Shown in pieces: positions 1 through 8,784 of a stretch of 64,000 nucleotides of DNA; positions within the stretch are counted from its first letter, which is position 1, and every line of letters starts with the position of its first letter. Position numbers and translations under genes: made by a program. The stretch spans positions 1 to 64,000 of the forward strand of contig CABJAV010000004.1 in NCBI GenBank assembly GCA_902363675.1. The letters are read 5' to 3'. Below the pieces are notes generated by a model. It was not told where the DNA came from. It worked only from the letters and a program-made list of their open reading frames with translations, and did no database searches. The DNA comes from Lachnospiraceae bacterium (GTDB taxonomy: Bacteria > Bacillota > Clostridia > Lachnospirales > Lachnospiraceae).

Positions 1-81
1 CACCGAGAAAGTAGCAATTTACTGCTGAAACGCAGAAAATTAGCGGATTTCGAGGTGGAGTCAGATTACGGGAATGCGTAG
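1..81 (+). CDS. possible 3' end of a gene entering from the left
   Basis: The frame that is open from base 1 runs 26 codons to a TAG at 79-81, ending in the residues VESDYGNA. It has no start inside the window and is too short to assign to a family. It could equally be a chance open stretch; only the sequence left of the window would tell. Confidence 0.25.
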   Translation, partial: HRESSNLLLKRRKLADFEVESDYGNA

Positions 82-107
82 CATGTAGTAATCTGATTAA
101 TCATAAA

Positions 108-135
108 TGAGGGGCAAAATATCTTTTGACCCTCA
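108..135 (+). terminator. stem-loop, possible terminator
   Basis: TGAGGG pairs with CCCTCA and CAAAA with TTTTG around a TATC loop, with one mismatch between the two helices. There is no clean T-tract after it, so termination of an upstream gene is only a guess. Confidence 0.35.
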
Positions 136-185
136 TATCATTAAAATTTGGTAATAAAAGTACAATATTACGATAGGAGAACCTT

Positions 186-1655
186 ATGAAAAAGAGAATA
201 CTATCAGCCCTGCTTATCTTTACAATGGCAACAATCATTATCCCCATTCACGCTGAAACAAAATTGCCGGCGGGCTATGTACAGATGGCCAAAAGCAATC
301 CGAAAATCAGTGGAGATTCAGAATATTATACGCATGTGAAATACTATTCCGAGCCAATTACGATGTATATCAAAAATGCTACCGCAAATGTCATAAAAAA
401 TATGGAAGAATCAAATGGAGCCTTTGAAATTCTTTCGGTATTGAAAAAGAACACGAAAGTGAAAGTAATCGGAGAACTGATGTGGAATCAGGACGAGGCG
501 TATATCGTTCAGACAAGTGACGGAATTGGAATTATTAATAAAAGCGAACTGAACGAGACTATCGGCGGAAAAATAAAGGCACCGGAAAATGTTACTTTGA
601 AAAAACGAAAATACGGATTTAATGTGACATGGAAAAAGTCAAAGACCCCGAACATAAGCGGTTATGAAATACAATGCAGTCCCAACAAAAATTTTAAAGG
701 CAGCAAGGTTGAAAAAATATACATTCAGGATCGGAATATCACAAAAAAGTGGATGGTTTATTTTGAAGAAAACAACTATTACGTAAGAATGCGTTCATAT
801 ACTGGTGTGTATAGCGAAGATGAGATTGATCTTAAACTGAAATATTCCAAATTTTCCAAAGTTAAGAAAATCCATATTTCAAAGCGCCACCCGGTAAAAG
901 GTGCAGAGTGGGATAATTTATATTTGGATTTTAATCCGCTAGAAGACGGTTCGCGCGTCGTAAAGATTGTGAAAGCATATGGAGATGAAGTACGGCAGCA
1001 GGAAGAAAGACAGCGTACCAGCAAGATCAAATTGGAAACAAGCAGTCAGCTGATTGTTGATGACAGCATGTTCAGCGAGGGCGAATGGTGGAGAACCGGT
1101 GACTATGCGCCAAGACTGTATCAGGGTGGACAACCAATTGCATATGACAGGGGAAATATCAAATGGAGTTCTTCAAATACTAAGGTTTTGAAAATCAAAA
1201 AAGATGGAAAAATGGAACCGAAAAAAGAAGGAAAGGTTGTTGTTACTGCAAAATACAATGGCAAAACTGCCAAAATGAAAGTCGAAGTCATTCAACCGAA
1301 TCTGTCAAAAGAAAAATGGAAAGTGGACAAGAAAAAACATATTGTTACAATGACGTGGAAAAACAGAGGATATAGCAATATGGAAATCTATTTTAGGAAT
1401 ATGAGAGTTTATGAGCAAAATCTTTCCGGAGAATATTACAGTTATATGCCATCATTAACCGGCAATCAGGAAACGGTTGTGTTAAAACCGGGCGAGAAAG
1501 TTACTATATCATTTCAATATTCAAGGAAGGGAGCTCCTTCATGGGTCAGCAAAATTGATGAAGCTTCTATTGATATTCCATTTGCATATAAGGGACATGA
1601 TCTAAAGGTAACAGGTTCTATAGAAAATTGTCCGGAATCAATTGAAAAGGATTAA
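186..1655 (+). CDS. secreted protein with SH3-like, Fn3 and BIG2 domains
   Basis: A 489-residue exported protein. Residues 1-24 are a clear signal peptide (KKR, hydrophobic core, IHA-E cleavage). Residues about 75-125 look like an SH3-like fold (NTKVKVIGEL then IGIINKSEL). About 130-230 is a fibronectin type III repeat (APENVTLKK, VTWKKSK, GYEIQ). About 325-370 is a bacterial Ig-like BIG2 repeat (IKWSSSNTKVLKI, KEGKVVVTAKYNGK). The C-terminal 120 residues are beta-rich and unassigned. There is no sortase motif or membrane tail, so it is probably released or loosely wall-bound. AGGAG stands 6 bases before the ATG. The last codons lie inside a segment duplicated at 2965-3155. A structural or adhesive surface role is inferred from the domains; no catalytic motif is visible. 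Confidence 0.7.
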   Translation: MKKRILSALLIFTMATIIIPIHAETKLPAGYVQMAKSNPKISGDSEYYTHVKYYSEPITMYIKNATANVIKNMEESNGAFEILSVLKKNTKVKVIGELMWNQDEAYIVQTSDGIGIINKSELNETIGGKIKAPENVTLKKRKYGFNVTWKKSKTPNISGYEIQCSPNKNFKGSKVEKIYIQDRNITKKWMVYFEENNYYVRMRSYTGVYSEDEIDLKLKYSKFSKVKKIHISKRHPVKGAEWDNLYLDFNPLEDGSRVVKIVKAYGDEVRQQEERQRTSKIKLETSSQLIVDDSMFSEGEWWRTGDYAPRLYQGGQPIAYDRGNIKWSSSNTKVLKIKKDGKMEPKKEGKVVVTAKYNGKTAKMKVEVIQPNLSKEKWKVDKKKHIVTMTWKNRGYSNMEIYFRNMRVYEQNLSGEYYSYMPSLTGNQETVVLKPGEKVTISFQYSRKGAPSWVSKIDEASIDIPFAYKGHDLKVTGSIENCPESIEKD

Positions 1656-1845
1656 GGATACATTTTCAAATCCAAATTATTAGAATGCATGTGGGGCCAA
1701 TACAGAAAAATTGTGTCAAAATACCCCGCTTTCAAGGATTTTAAGCCTTTTAGAACTAACAATTGGGTCTATATACAAAAATTATAGGAAAATACCCCGC
1801 CTTTAGAGCAAAAGCGGGGTATTTCCATGAACTTTTTTTCTATAG
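1580..1845 (+). repeat. direct repeat copy A (3' end of the secreted-protein gene plus terminator)
   Basis: About 150 bases from inside the upstream gene to just past its stop, then the ATACCCCGC hairpin and T-tract, recur at 2965-3155 with few changes. Copy A carries about 60 extra bases (roughly 1730-1790) bracketed by two ATACCCCGC motifs. The duplication brackets the Rpn-family gene. Confidence 0.75.
1790..1839 (+). terminator. rho-independent terminator
   Basis: AAATACCCCGC (1790-1800) pairs perfectly with GCGGGGTATTT (1814-1824). Seven T residues follow after a short spacer. It ends the secreted-protein transcript. Confidence 0.7.
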
Positions 1846-1945
1846 ACCCTCAAACTGTTTGAAATCAGCCAAAATAGTGGAATTGGAGGGGGAAAGTGGC
1901 AGCAGAAAGCCAATTTTTTCAAATAGACCCCATAACAAGAAAAGG

Positions 1946-1974
1946 TTGACAGATGGGAGCAACTACGTTATTCT
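1946..1974 (+). promoter_or_regulatory. possible promoter TTGACA-N17-TATTCT
   Basis: A perfect -35 at 1946-1951 and a four-of-six -10 at 1969-1974 lie upstream of the Rpn-family gene, leaving a leader of about 180 bases. Confidence 0.4.
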
Positions 1975-2112
1975 ATATCTACAAAACTCGAATATTTCAT
2001 ATTTGATGTTGTATCCGACATCAGCAACAAATCACGAGGAGCGCGAAGAATCCTGCGCTCACAATACCATGAGTTTAATTGAATATTGGGGAAGGCAGAT
2101 GGTCCGTTTTGG

Positions 2113-2140
2113 TTGTAAAAATGGTTCATTATGCTATACT
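2113..2140 (+). promoter_or_regulatory. possible extended -10 promoter of the Rpn-family gene
   Basis: TTGTAA (2113-2118), a 16-base spacer and TGCTATACT (extended -10, hexamer 2135-2140). The start site would be about 13 bases before the chosen ATG, just room for the AAGGAAAG ribosome site. Confidence 0.4.
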
Positions 2141-2159
2141 AAAGAAAGGAAAGAAATGT

Positions 2160-2957
2160 ATGGGAAATGAAATTACCATCGAAGAGAAGAAGAAAAAGGT
2201 TCGAGATTTTCGGCCGATTGATGATGCTTTCTTCGAGGTGCTGGCAGATGATACAGGTTTCTGCCAGGAAATGTTAAGAATTTTACTGGATGATGAGGAA
2301 CTGATTGTTGAGGAGGTAATCGTACAAAGCAGCGAGAGAAATATCTATGGTCGTTCGGTTCGATTAGATGCGTTATGTACTTTTGAAGACGGAAAAAAGT
2401 GTAATGTGGAAGTGCAGAGATCGGATGACGATGATCATTTGCGCAGAGTAAGGTTTAATGCTTCGAGTATTGCAGTTAAGGATTCACAGATGGGGCAAAA
2501 ATTCAGGGAAATTGAAGATATCATTGTTGTATACATATCAAAATTTGATATTTTTAATGCGAATCGAGTAATCTATCATGTAGATAGTGTAGTGCGGGAG
2601 ACTGGATATGCAATTAATGATGGACTTATACGTGTGTTTGCGAATGCCCAGATTAAGGATGGAACCATAGCCTCGGAGTATCTGGATTGTTTTTTGAAAA
2701 AAGAAGTAAATAATGCTAGTTTTCCAGAGCTAACAAAGCGAATGAATTATTTGAAACATCAGGAGGGAGGTCTTCAGGCAGTGTGCGAAGTAATGGAAAG
2801 ATATGAGAAAAAAGCAGCGGAAGAAGCGAATATGCGGGCAAATATAAAGGCGATTAAGAAGATGATTCATGAGTATCATGCAACAAAAGAAAGCATTCTT
2901 GAGGATTACTCAGAAGAAGAATATAGAATTGCAATAAGAGAATTGGCAGAAAAGTAA
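2160..2957 (+). CDS. Rpn-family PD-(D/E)XK nuclease / putative transposase
   Basis: A 265-residue protein of the recombination-promoting nuclease (Rpn / PD-(D/E)XK transposase-like) family. FRPIDDAFFEVLADD opens the family fold. The nuclease core is visible as RLDALCTFEDGK followed by NVEVQR, supplying the D and E-x-Q residues. The C-terminus is charged and helical, as is common in the family. The ATG at 2160 is chosen because AAGGAAAG lies just upstream; an earlier in-frame ATG at 2079 lacks a ribosome site. Family members cleave DNA and promote RecA-independent recombination, and they often occur in many copies. It stands alone between two copies of its neighbour's 3' end, which suggests it arrived or moved with the duplication. 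Length and key residues look intact. Confidence 0.75.
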   Translation: MGNEITIEEKKKKVRDFRPIDDAFFEVLADDTGFCQEMLRILLDDEELIVEEVIVQSSERNIYGRSVRLDALCTFEDGKKCNVEVQRSDDDDHLRRVRFNASSIAVKDSQMGQKFREIEDIIVVYISKFDIFNANRVIYHVDSVVRETGYAINDGLIRVFANAQIKDGTIASEYLDCFLKKEVNNASFPELTKRMNYLKHQEGGLQAVCEVMERYEKKAAEEANMRANIKAIKKMIHEYHATKESILEDYSEEEYRIAIRELAEK

Positions 2958-2964
2958 AAAGTCT

Positions 2965-3155
2965 ATTTGCATATAAGGGACATGATCTAAAGGTAACAGG
3001 TTCTATAGAAAATTGCCCGGAATCAATTGAAAGGGATTAAGGATAAATTTTCAAATCCAAATTATTAGAATGCATGTGGGACCTATACAGAAAAATTGTG
3101 TTAAAATACCCCGCCTTTAGAGCAAAAGCGGGGTATTTCCATGAACTTTTTTTAT
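2965..3155 (+). repeat. direct repeat copy B (fragment of the secreted-protein gene 3' end)
   Basis: It repeats 1580-1845 without the 60-base interruption. It holds the last 25 codons of the secreted-protein gene as a stranded fragment, its stop and its terminator. It begins 8 bases after the Rpn-family stop codon. Confidence 0.75.
3104..3153 (+). terminator. rho-independent terminator (copy B)
   Basis: AAATACCCCGC (3104-3114) and GCGGGGTATTT (3128-3138) form the same hairpin as at 1790, followed by seven T residues. It can end the Rpn-family transcript. Confidence 0.7.
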
Positions 3156-3207
3156 AGACCCCGCAGGTCCCGTATCATACACATACATGTCAGCAGTTTA
3201 TGATACA

Positions 3208-3236
3208 TTGACGTTTGCAATAGTTAGGATTAGTAT
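3208..3236 (+). promoter_or_regulatory. possible promoter TTGACG-N17-TAGTAT
   Basis: A five-of-six -35 and a four-of-six -10 at standard spacing, about 45 bases before the start of the broken acyltransferase. Confidence 0.35.
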
Positions 3237-3278
3237 ATTACGTGGCTGTGTATTGTGTGATATTAACAAAGAAGAAAA

Positions 3279-4048
3279 ATGGACAAGAGGGAGAATCCGA
3301 TACAAAAAGGGAAATTACGTCTGGAAGCAATCAGCGAGTACCGCAGTGAAATATATGGAATCAGTATATTCTGGATTTTGCTTTTTCATATGAGAGAACA
3401 TACAAAATTCGAGATTTTTGATGGGATACCAGTATTGCATTATCTACAGGAAGTTGTTAAGAGAGGTAATATGGGAGTTGATGTTTTTCTGTTTATTTCT
3501 GGCATCTGCCTGTATTTCTCATTTGTAAAGAATCAGGACATTCTGGCTTTTATGAAAAAACGAATCTCAAGAATTATGTATCCACTGTTGTTTACAAGTG
3601 TACCATTATGGCTTGCTTATTTGGTTTTTCATAAGATAACAATCTGGGGACTGATTAACCGGATCAGTCTGGTGCAGTTTTGAATCAGCGAAGATTCGCA
3701 GGTATGGTTTGCATCATGTATCATGGTATTTTATTTATTGTATCCATATATTTACAGATTACTGTTTGAGAAAAAAACGGTGAAAAGCGCAGTGATCAGA
3801 GACAGCGTTCTGATTGTGCTCGTTGTATTGGTAACTGTTGCAATTCTTATGGAAGAGCCGGCGGTATATAAGCACATATTGCAATATTGCGTGTTTTTCA
3901 AAAGCTTGGCGTGTTAGAACGGTTTTTTAAAAATTACAGATACCTTGAATTGTTACTTCTTATTGTATTTGCATATGTATGGGCAGTGATTGCAGCTAAA
4001 ATGGTAGAACTGTTAAAAGGCTGTATAAAGAAACATCAGACAAACTAG
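3279..4048 (+). pseudogene. broken acyltransferase-3 family membrane protein
   Basis: Pieces of one acyltransferase family 3 (OafA/NolL-type) membrane protein lie in series. 3279-3683 encodes the N-terminal part (RSEIYGISIFWILLFHMREH, GNMGVDVFLFISGICLYFSF, KKRISRIMYPLL), typical of this family. After a stop the frame resumes with QVWFASCIMVFYLLYPYIYR to about 3917. Another stop or frameshift follows, then 3920-4048 encodes a last hydrophobic segment and a basic tail. At least two disruptions and missing middle helices make it a degraded gene. An intact copy would O-acylate a surface glycan. Confidence 0.7.
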
Positions 4049-4061
4049 GGCAAAATTCCTA

Positions 4062-4090
4062 TTTTCACAGCAGGTATAATTACGTATAAT
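4062..4090 (+). promoter_or_regulatory. promoter of the ABC operon
   Basis: TTTTCA (4062-4067), 17-base spacer and a perfect TATAAT (4085-4090). A second TATAAT sits at 4075-4080. It lies about 60 bases before the ABC ATPase start. Confidence 0.5.
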
Positions 4091-4149
4091 AGAATCATAT
4101 GTTCTGATGTTTGAAATAGGGATGGCCGTTCAGGGAAGGGACAATTGTT

Positions 4150-4833
4150 ATGAAAGTGAATGCAGTAGAGGTGTCTGCCGTTTCCAGACATTATCGAAAG
4201 AAGCAGGTGCTTCGAGAGATTTCCTTTGATGTGGAGAGTGGCGAGAGTGTTGTGATCGTAGGCAAAAACGGATGCGGGAAATCAACGCTTTTGCAGATTA
4301 TGGCAGGTGCACAGAAAGCCGACAGTGGCAGCATTACTTATTTTGGAAATAAGGTGGGCTGTGGCAAGTCGTCCCGAAAGTATTATGGTTATGTACCGCA
4401 GGAGAATCCATTATTCGAGGAGCTTTCGGTTAAGGATAATCTGAAATTCTGGGGCGCCGGCAAAAAAGAGAACCTTAATTCTGTGATCGAGCAGTTTCAG
4501 CTGGAGGAGATGCTTCATATGAAAGTGGAGAAGCTGTCCGGCGGAATGAAACGAAGACTGGCCATTGCATGCGCCTTTGTGGAACTCCCACCGGTTTTGT
4601 TACTGGACGAACCCACGGCGGCTTTGGATATCTATTACAAAGAAAGCATTTTAGAGTGGCTTTCCAAGTACAAACAGATGAATGGCACAATTATCATGAC
4701 CTCCCACGAGGAACAGGAAATTGTGTTTGCGGATCGCTGTCTGCTGATGGACAATGGGCAGATGCGGGAGCTGAGCAGAGATCCACAAAAGAGGCTGGAA
4801 GAAATCAAGACATATATCAGCAAAAGAACATGA
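4150..4833 (+). CDS. ABC transporter ATP-binding protein
   Basis: A 227-residue nucleotide-binding subunit of an ABC-2 type transporter. Walker A is GKNGCGKST (about residue 38), the signature is LSGGMKRR (about 125), Walker B is VLLLDEPTAALD and the switch histidine is in TSHEE. GGGAAGGG stands about 9 bases before the ATG. It opens a co-directional cluster with a membrane-anchored protein and two ABC-2 permeases (to 8662), which are its likely membrane partners. The substrate cannot be read from the ATPase. Such sets export lipids, peptides or drugs, or confer self-protection. All motifs are complete. Confidence 0.85.
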   Translation: MKVNAVEVSAVSRHYRKKQVLREISFDVESGESVVIVGKNGCGKSTLLQIMAGAQKADSGSITYFGNKVGCGKSSRKYYGYVPQENPLFEELSVKDNLKFWGAGKKENLNSVIEQFQLEEMLHMKVEKLSGGMKRRLAIACAFVELPPVLLLDEPTAALDIYYKESILEWLSKYKQMNGTIIMTSHEEQEIVFADRCLLMDNGQMRELSRDPQKRLEEIKTYISKRT

Positions 4834-4873
4834 AGATCATTTGAAAGGAATGTTCTGAAAAGAAAAGGAGATT

Positions 4874-6481
4874 ATGAAAATGGCAATGAATTTTGACCCA
4901 ATGACAGGAGAACCAATCAACCCGGCACCGACACCGGAGCAGCCACAGATGAGGTTTGACCCGATGACGGGACAGCCAATCAATCCGACACCGGTACAGC
5001 CACAGATGGCATTTGATCCGATGACAGGTATGCCACTGCAGCAGCCACCAAAGAAAAAAAAGAAAACAGGACTGATCGCCGGTATTGTTGCAGGGGTTGT
5101 GGTAATTGCAGGAGCCGGCACAGTTTTTGCAGGAATACAGAGTGGATTTTTCCTGAGCAAATCCGACAAAGTGCTGAGAGCGACGGCAAATACATTCAGT
5201 GAGCCTTCTCATTTTACGGAAGCTTTATCCGGACTTAGTGTTATGAGTTCAAAGGCATATACCGTTGATATCAAGGGCGAGGCCGAAGGATATAGTGTTC
5301 AGGCAACTTATGCCGAAAAGGACAACGAAAAGCAGATTTCCGGAAGCCTTGAGGGACCGCAGTTTTCGGATGTGGAATTCCTTGCAGGCATTGATAAGGA
5401 TGAGATAAAGGTGTCTGCACCGCTTTTGGGCGATAAGATTTATACATACAATTATAATGAAGAGAAAAACGGTTATCTTGCAGAGTCCATGGGCGCAGAT
5501 AATGTAGAATTGCTCGACAAGCTTTGCAAGCAGATATACTCAGATGAAGAGCAGAAGAAAAAGGTTTTAGAACTCAGTAAAAAATATTCTGAGATGTACA
5601 AGAAACTCGAATTTGAATCTGCAGACAAAGAGTCCTTCGAAGTAGACGGCAAAGACCGCAAGTGTGCAGGCTACAAGACAACCATCACATCAGACTATAT
5701 GATCGAATGTGTGGACATTTTTGAGGATTATATGGATGCCCAGGTGGGAGATCTTCTGGATCAGGCCGTAACAGGATCGGATTATGACGATTACAAGGAG
5801 TCTTTTGATGAGCTCAGAGATGACTTTAAAGAGATGCCGGATATTGATATCACATTTTATATCTACAAGAATAAGCTGGCATGTGTGAAGGCAGTAGATC
5901 CATCCGAGAAGGATCAGGATATACAGATCCTTTTCAAAGGTGGAGACCGAAGAACACAGAACATGGAGCTGATTTCGTGTGGTGAGTCTGTAATGAAGAT
6001 TTCCGGAAGTGAGGATGGAAACGAAGAAGTATTTGGTGTATCCGTAGAAGGAGAGAAAGTCGGTGAGCTGACCTATGACTTTAAATCAGGAGAATACACA
6101 TTGGACATCGAAGATGAAGGTTCCGTCAGCGGTACACTGGAAGGCAAACGCGATGGTTTGACACTGACGATGGAAGGCGCTGGTATGAACCTTTCATTGG
6201 ATGTGAAAAAAGGCGCAGAACTTCAGACATTCAGTGGAGAGAAGTTTGATATCGGAAATGCATCTGCGGAGGATCTTCAGACACTGGTTCAGGAAATTTA
6301 TGGAATCAGTGGAGGCAACAGTGGTTATAATTATGATGATGGAGATTATGACTATGATTACGATTATGACTACAATGATGATGATTACAACTATGATTAT
6401 GATTATGATTATGGTGATGATGATTATAACTATGACTACAACGATGATGACTATAGTTACGATGATGACGATGAACTGTAA
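4874..6481 (+). CDS. membrane-anchored protein with FDPMTG repeats and Asp/Tyr-rich tail
   Basis: A 535-residue protein not recognised as a named enzyme. The cytoplasmic N-terminus has three repeats built on FDPMTGxP with proline/glutamine linkers (residues 4-55). A lysine cluster and one transmembrane helix (about 58-82) follow. The large outside domain (about 90-460) is acidic and beta-rich, like the lipoprotein-like domains often linked to transport operons. The last 50 residues are almost only Asp and Tyr with some Asn. AAAGGAG precedes the ATG at 4874. It lies between the ATPase and the permeases (40 and 8 bases), so it is probably part of that system. The repetitive GAT/TAT tail is prone to length change. 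The acidic tail could bind cations; that is inference. Confidence 0.65.
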   Translation: MKMAMNFDPMTGEPINPAPTPEQPQMRFDPMTGQPINPTPVQPQMAFDPMTGMPLQQPPKKKKKTGLIAGIVAGVVVIAGAGTVFAGIQSGFFLSKSDKVLRATANTFSEPSHFTEALSGLSVMSSKAYTVDIKGEAEGYSVQATYAEKDNEKQISGSLEGPQFSDVEFLAGIDKDEIKVSAPLLGDKIYTYNYNEEKNGYLAESMGADNVELLDKLCKQIYSDEEQKKKVLELSKKYSEMYKKLEFESADKESFEVDGKDRKCAGYKTTITSDYMIECVDIFEDYMDAQVGDLLDQAVTGSDYDDYKESFDELRDDFKEMPDIDITFYIYKNKLACVKAVDPSEKDQDIQILFKGGDRRTQNMELISCGESVMKISGSEDGNEEVFGVSVEGEKVGELTYDFKSGEYTLDIEDEGSVSGTLEGKRDGLTLTMEGAGMNLSLDVKKGAELQTFSGEKFDIGNASAEDLQTLVQEIYGISGGNSGYNYDDGDYDYDYDYDYNDDDYNYDYDYDYGDDDYNYDYNDDDYSYDDDDEL

Positions 6482-6489
6482 GAAATAGG

Positions 6490-7617
6490 ATGTTTTTTCG
6501 ATACTTATGCATGGAACAAAAGAAGGCGCTTGCCGTCTTTATAAAGTCTTTCCGCTATTTTATATGCATGGTGCTTTTGCTGGGCATTGCGGTGTTTGCG
6601 TGTAGCGCAGTATTTCGTGACGCAAAGGTGCTTAATACTGTAGAAGTGGCAGTTGTCATTCCAAAAGAAAAGGGCGAAGAATTGCGACTTTTGACAGGTC
6701 TGGCATCTGCCATGCAAAGCACAAAAAGCATTTGCCGGATGCGTTATGTGGACGAGCCGGAAGCGATGGAGCAGCTTGCAAATGGGCAGGTGCAGGCTGT
6801 ATTGATTTTCCCCGAACACTTTTATAAGGATCTGGATGAGGGAAATGATTCGTTTGTAAGGTTGTGTGTTCCGCAGGAATCGGATGTCAGTTTGCAGACG
6901 TTTCAGGAATTGTTGCAGGATGGTGTCTCGATTCTGTGGACGGCAGAAGCCGGTGTGTCTGCGGTGTTGGAACAGGCGCAGTATGGCAACACAAAGATTG
7001 CCTATCAGGATATCGGGCTGAAAGTCGCAACGAATTATCTGAAGACTGCATTGACCCGCACGGGACTGTATGATTCAATTGTCTGTTCGCCGTTTGGGGA
7101 ATATGAGCAAAAGCAGTATTATTTTTCTACAGGATTGATACTGGTCCTGTTATTTACCGGATTATGTTTTGCAAGATTGTATACAGGAGAGACCAGGGTT
7201 GTGGAGCAGAAGCTTTCCCTGTATGGAATGGGAGCAGGAAAGATTGCTTTCGGGAAAATTGTGGCGATGACCAATGTGTTGTTTTTTCTGGCTTTTCTGG
7301 CGTATGGAATCGGCTGCATCGTTACGTATTATTTAGGAATCTCATTTCTTTTCTGGAACATGCGTGTTCTGTTGGGATTGTACCTGTTTTGTCTGTTGTT
7401 TGCAGTTGGATATCATCTGATCTATTGTATCGCAGGAAAATCGACGGAAGGGATGCTCGTGCTGCTGGCGTTGGAACTTTTTATTGTGCTGGCATCAGGC
7501 ATGCTGATCCCGGTGGATTATCTGCCAAAATTTGTACAACAGATCAGTCATTGGACACCGCTGTATCATTTGAACCGGTACAATTTAGAGCTTCTCTTTG
7601 GAAACAGTTGGTTTTGA
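6490..7617 (+). CDS. ABC-2 type permease, first subunit
   Basis: A 375-residue ABC-2 family membrane protein. One N-terminal helix (about 20-42) is followed by a roughly 170-residue outside domain (VAVVIPKEKGEELR, QVQAVLIFPEHFY). Five or more helices lie in the C-terminal half (LILVLLFTGLCFARL onward), the layout of the ABC2_membrane_3 group. It starts 8 bases after the repeat protein. It should pair with the next permease and the ATPase at 4150. The substrate is unknown. Confidence 0.75.
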   Translation: MFFRYLCMEQKKALAVFIKSFRYFICMVLLLGIAVFACSAVFRDAKVLNTVEVAVVIPKEKGEELRLLTGLASAMQSTKSICRMRYVDEPEAMEQLANGQVQAVLIFPEHFYKDLDEGNDSFVRLCVPQESDVSLQTFQELLQDGVSILWTAEAGVSAVLEQAQYGNTKIAYQDIGLKVATNYLKTALTRTGLYDSIVCSPFGEYEQKQYYFSTGLILVLLFTGLCFARLYTGETRVVEQKLSLYGMGAGKIAFGKIVAMTNVLFFLAFLAYGIGCIVTYYLGISFLFWNMRVLLGLYLFCLLFAVGYHLIYCIAGKSTEGMLVLLALELFIVLASGMLIPVDYLPKFVQQISHWTPLYHLNRYNLELLFGNSWF

Positions 7618-7633
7618 CGGAAATGGTGAGTGT

Positions 7634-8662
7634 ATGCAAAAAGTAATCATATGGTACAGGCTTTTATTAAAACGAAATACAAAACAAATCACAGCGTGGC
7701 TTATGACAGCCGCGCTGATTCTGCTTATGCTGGTTGTACAGGGGATACATATGCCGTCCGGGAAAACGATGACAATAGGATTGTATTGTGAACAGGATGG
7801 GAGCATGGAGAGAACATTGTGTGAAGATTTGGAAAATTCACACAGCCGGTTTGCATTTGTGAATTATCAGGATAAGGAACAAATGTACAAGGAAGTGCAG
7901 TCCGGCAAACTGGAATGTGGATTTCTTATGCAAAGTGATTTCACAGAAAGGGTTCGGCAGGACAACTGGAAAAAATGTGTGACGTATATCGCCAACCCGT
8001 TTACAACCAAGGGAGAAGTTGCAAAAGAAACATTTTTTGCGGCCTTTTTCAAGGAGTACAGCGGAAAATTGTTAGCGCAAAGCGAAAAGGAAATCTTTAC
8101 AACGCAGGATAAAAAGCGTCTTGAAAAAATGCAAAAATCAAGTGATGATTTTTTGCAGAGCGATTTTTTTTATACGGATATTGTTCCGGTAGATACGAAA
8201 GTGAAGAAAGTACAGGACAATCATGATGCATATCCGGTGCAGGGAATATTTGCAGTCTTTCTTCTTGGAATTATGTATTTTGCGAATGCAAAGAGATATG
8301 AGCCGAAAGGGATATGGGTACAGCATGCCTTTCCAAACAGGGAACGCTTTTTGTTTGCATGTGTACAGGAACTGGCTGCCGTGACGATTCCGGCAGTGGT
8401 CGGCTTTGTGCTGTTGCTTTTTGTTCCACAGTCGAGAGGGCTGGGGCAGGAACTGCTGTCATTTGTAATATTTCTTGTGTATGCTATAATATGGACGGCG
8501 TTGTATGCAAAAATTCCATCCAGCGCAGAAGGATTTCTCGCATATGGAATTGTAATGATGGCAATTGCTGTGATCATGTGTCCGGTATTTTGGAATGTGG
8601 GAGCCTATATTCCGGTCATGCGTTACCTGAAATATCTGATTCCGGTTGGCGTTTATGTGTAG
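7634..8662 (+). CDS. ABC-2 type permease, second subunit
   Basis: A 342-residue partner of the preceding permease. It has an N-terminal helix (ITAWLMTAALILLMLVV), an outside domain (MTIGLYCEQDG, GKLECGFLMQSDF) and helices from about residue 205 onward. I chose the ATG at 7634, 16 bases after the previous stop, because GGTGAG lies just before it; an in-frame ATG at 7598 would overlap the previous gene. The end is abrupt after the last helix (about five helices), a little short for the family. No terminator is obvious before 8700. Confidence 0.7.
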   Translation: MQKVIIWYRLLLKRNTKQITAWLMTAALILLMLVVQGIHMPSGKTMTIGLYCEQDGSMERTLCEDLENSHSRFAFVNYQDKEQMYKEVQSGKLECGFLMQSDFTERVRQDNWKKCVTYIANPFTTKGEVAKETFFAAFFKEYSGKLLAQSEKEIFTTQDKKRLEKMQKSSDDFLQSDFFYTDIVPVDTKVKKVQDNHDAYPVQGIFAVFLLGIMYFANAKRYEPKGIWVQHAFPNRERFLFACVQELAAVTIPAVVGFVLLLFVPQSRGLGQELLSFVIFLVYAIIWTALYAKIPSSAEGFLAYGIVMMAIAVIMCPVFWNVGAYIPVMRYLKYLIPVGVYV

Positions 8663-8784
8663 TGCTGGATACACACATAAGTTTGGTAAAATTGTTTACA
8701 TCGTTATTTATTTATGTTATTGTATGAAAACAGATAGGATATGCGGCATGCATGGAGGGAACAATGGGGGAAAATTTGCCGTAA

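Noticed and set aside
1763..2170. 135-codon open frame across the first duplicated terminator
   Set aside because: It runs through a terminator hairpin and repeat sequence, has no ribosome site and reads as low-information residues.
3187..3393. 68-codon frame before the broken acyltransferase
   Set aside because: It overlaps the promoter and the true N-terminus of the acyltransferase in another frame, without a ribosome site.
4817..5212. Cys/Trp-rich frames on the - strand opposite the FDPMTG repeats
   Set aside because: Repeat shadow; the + frame has the ribosome site and operon context.
6306..6512. His/Asn-rich frame on the - strand opposite the Asp/Tyr tail
   Set aside because: It is the reverse reading of GAT/TAT repeats, with no start signals.
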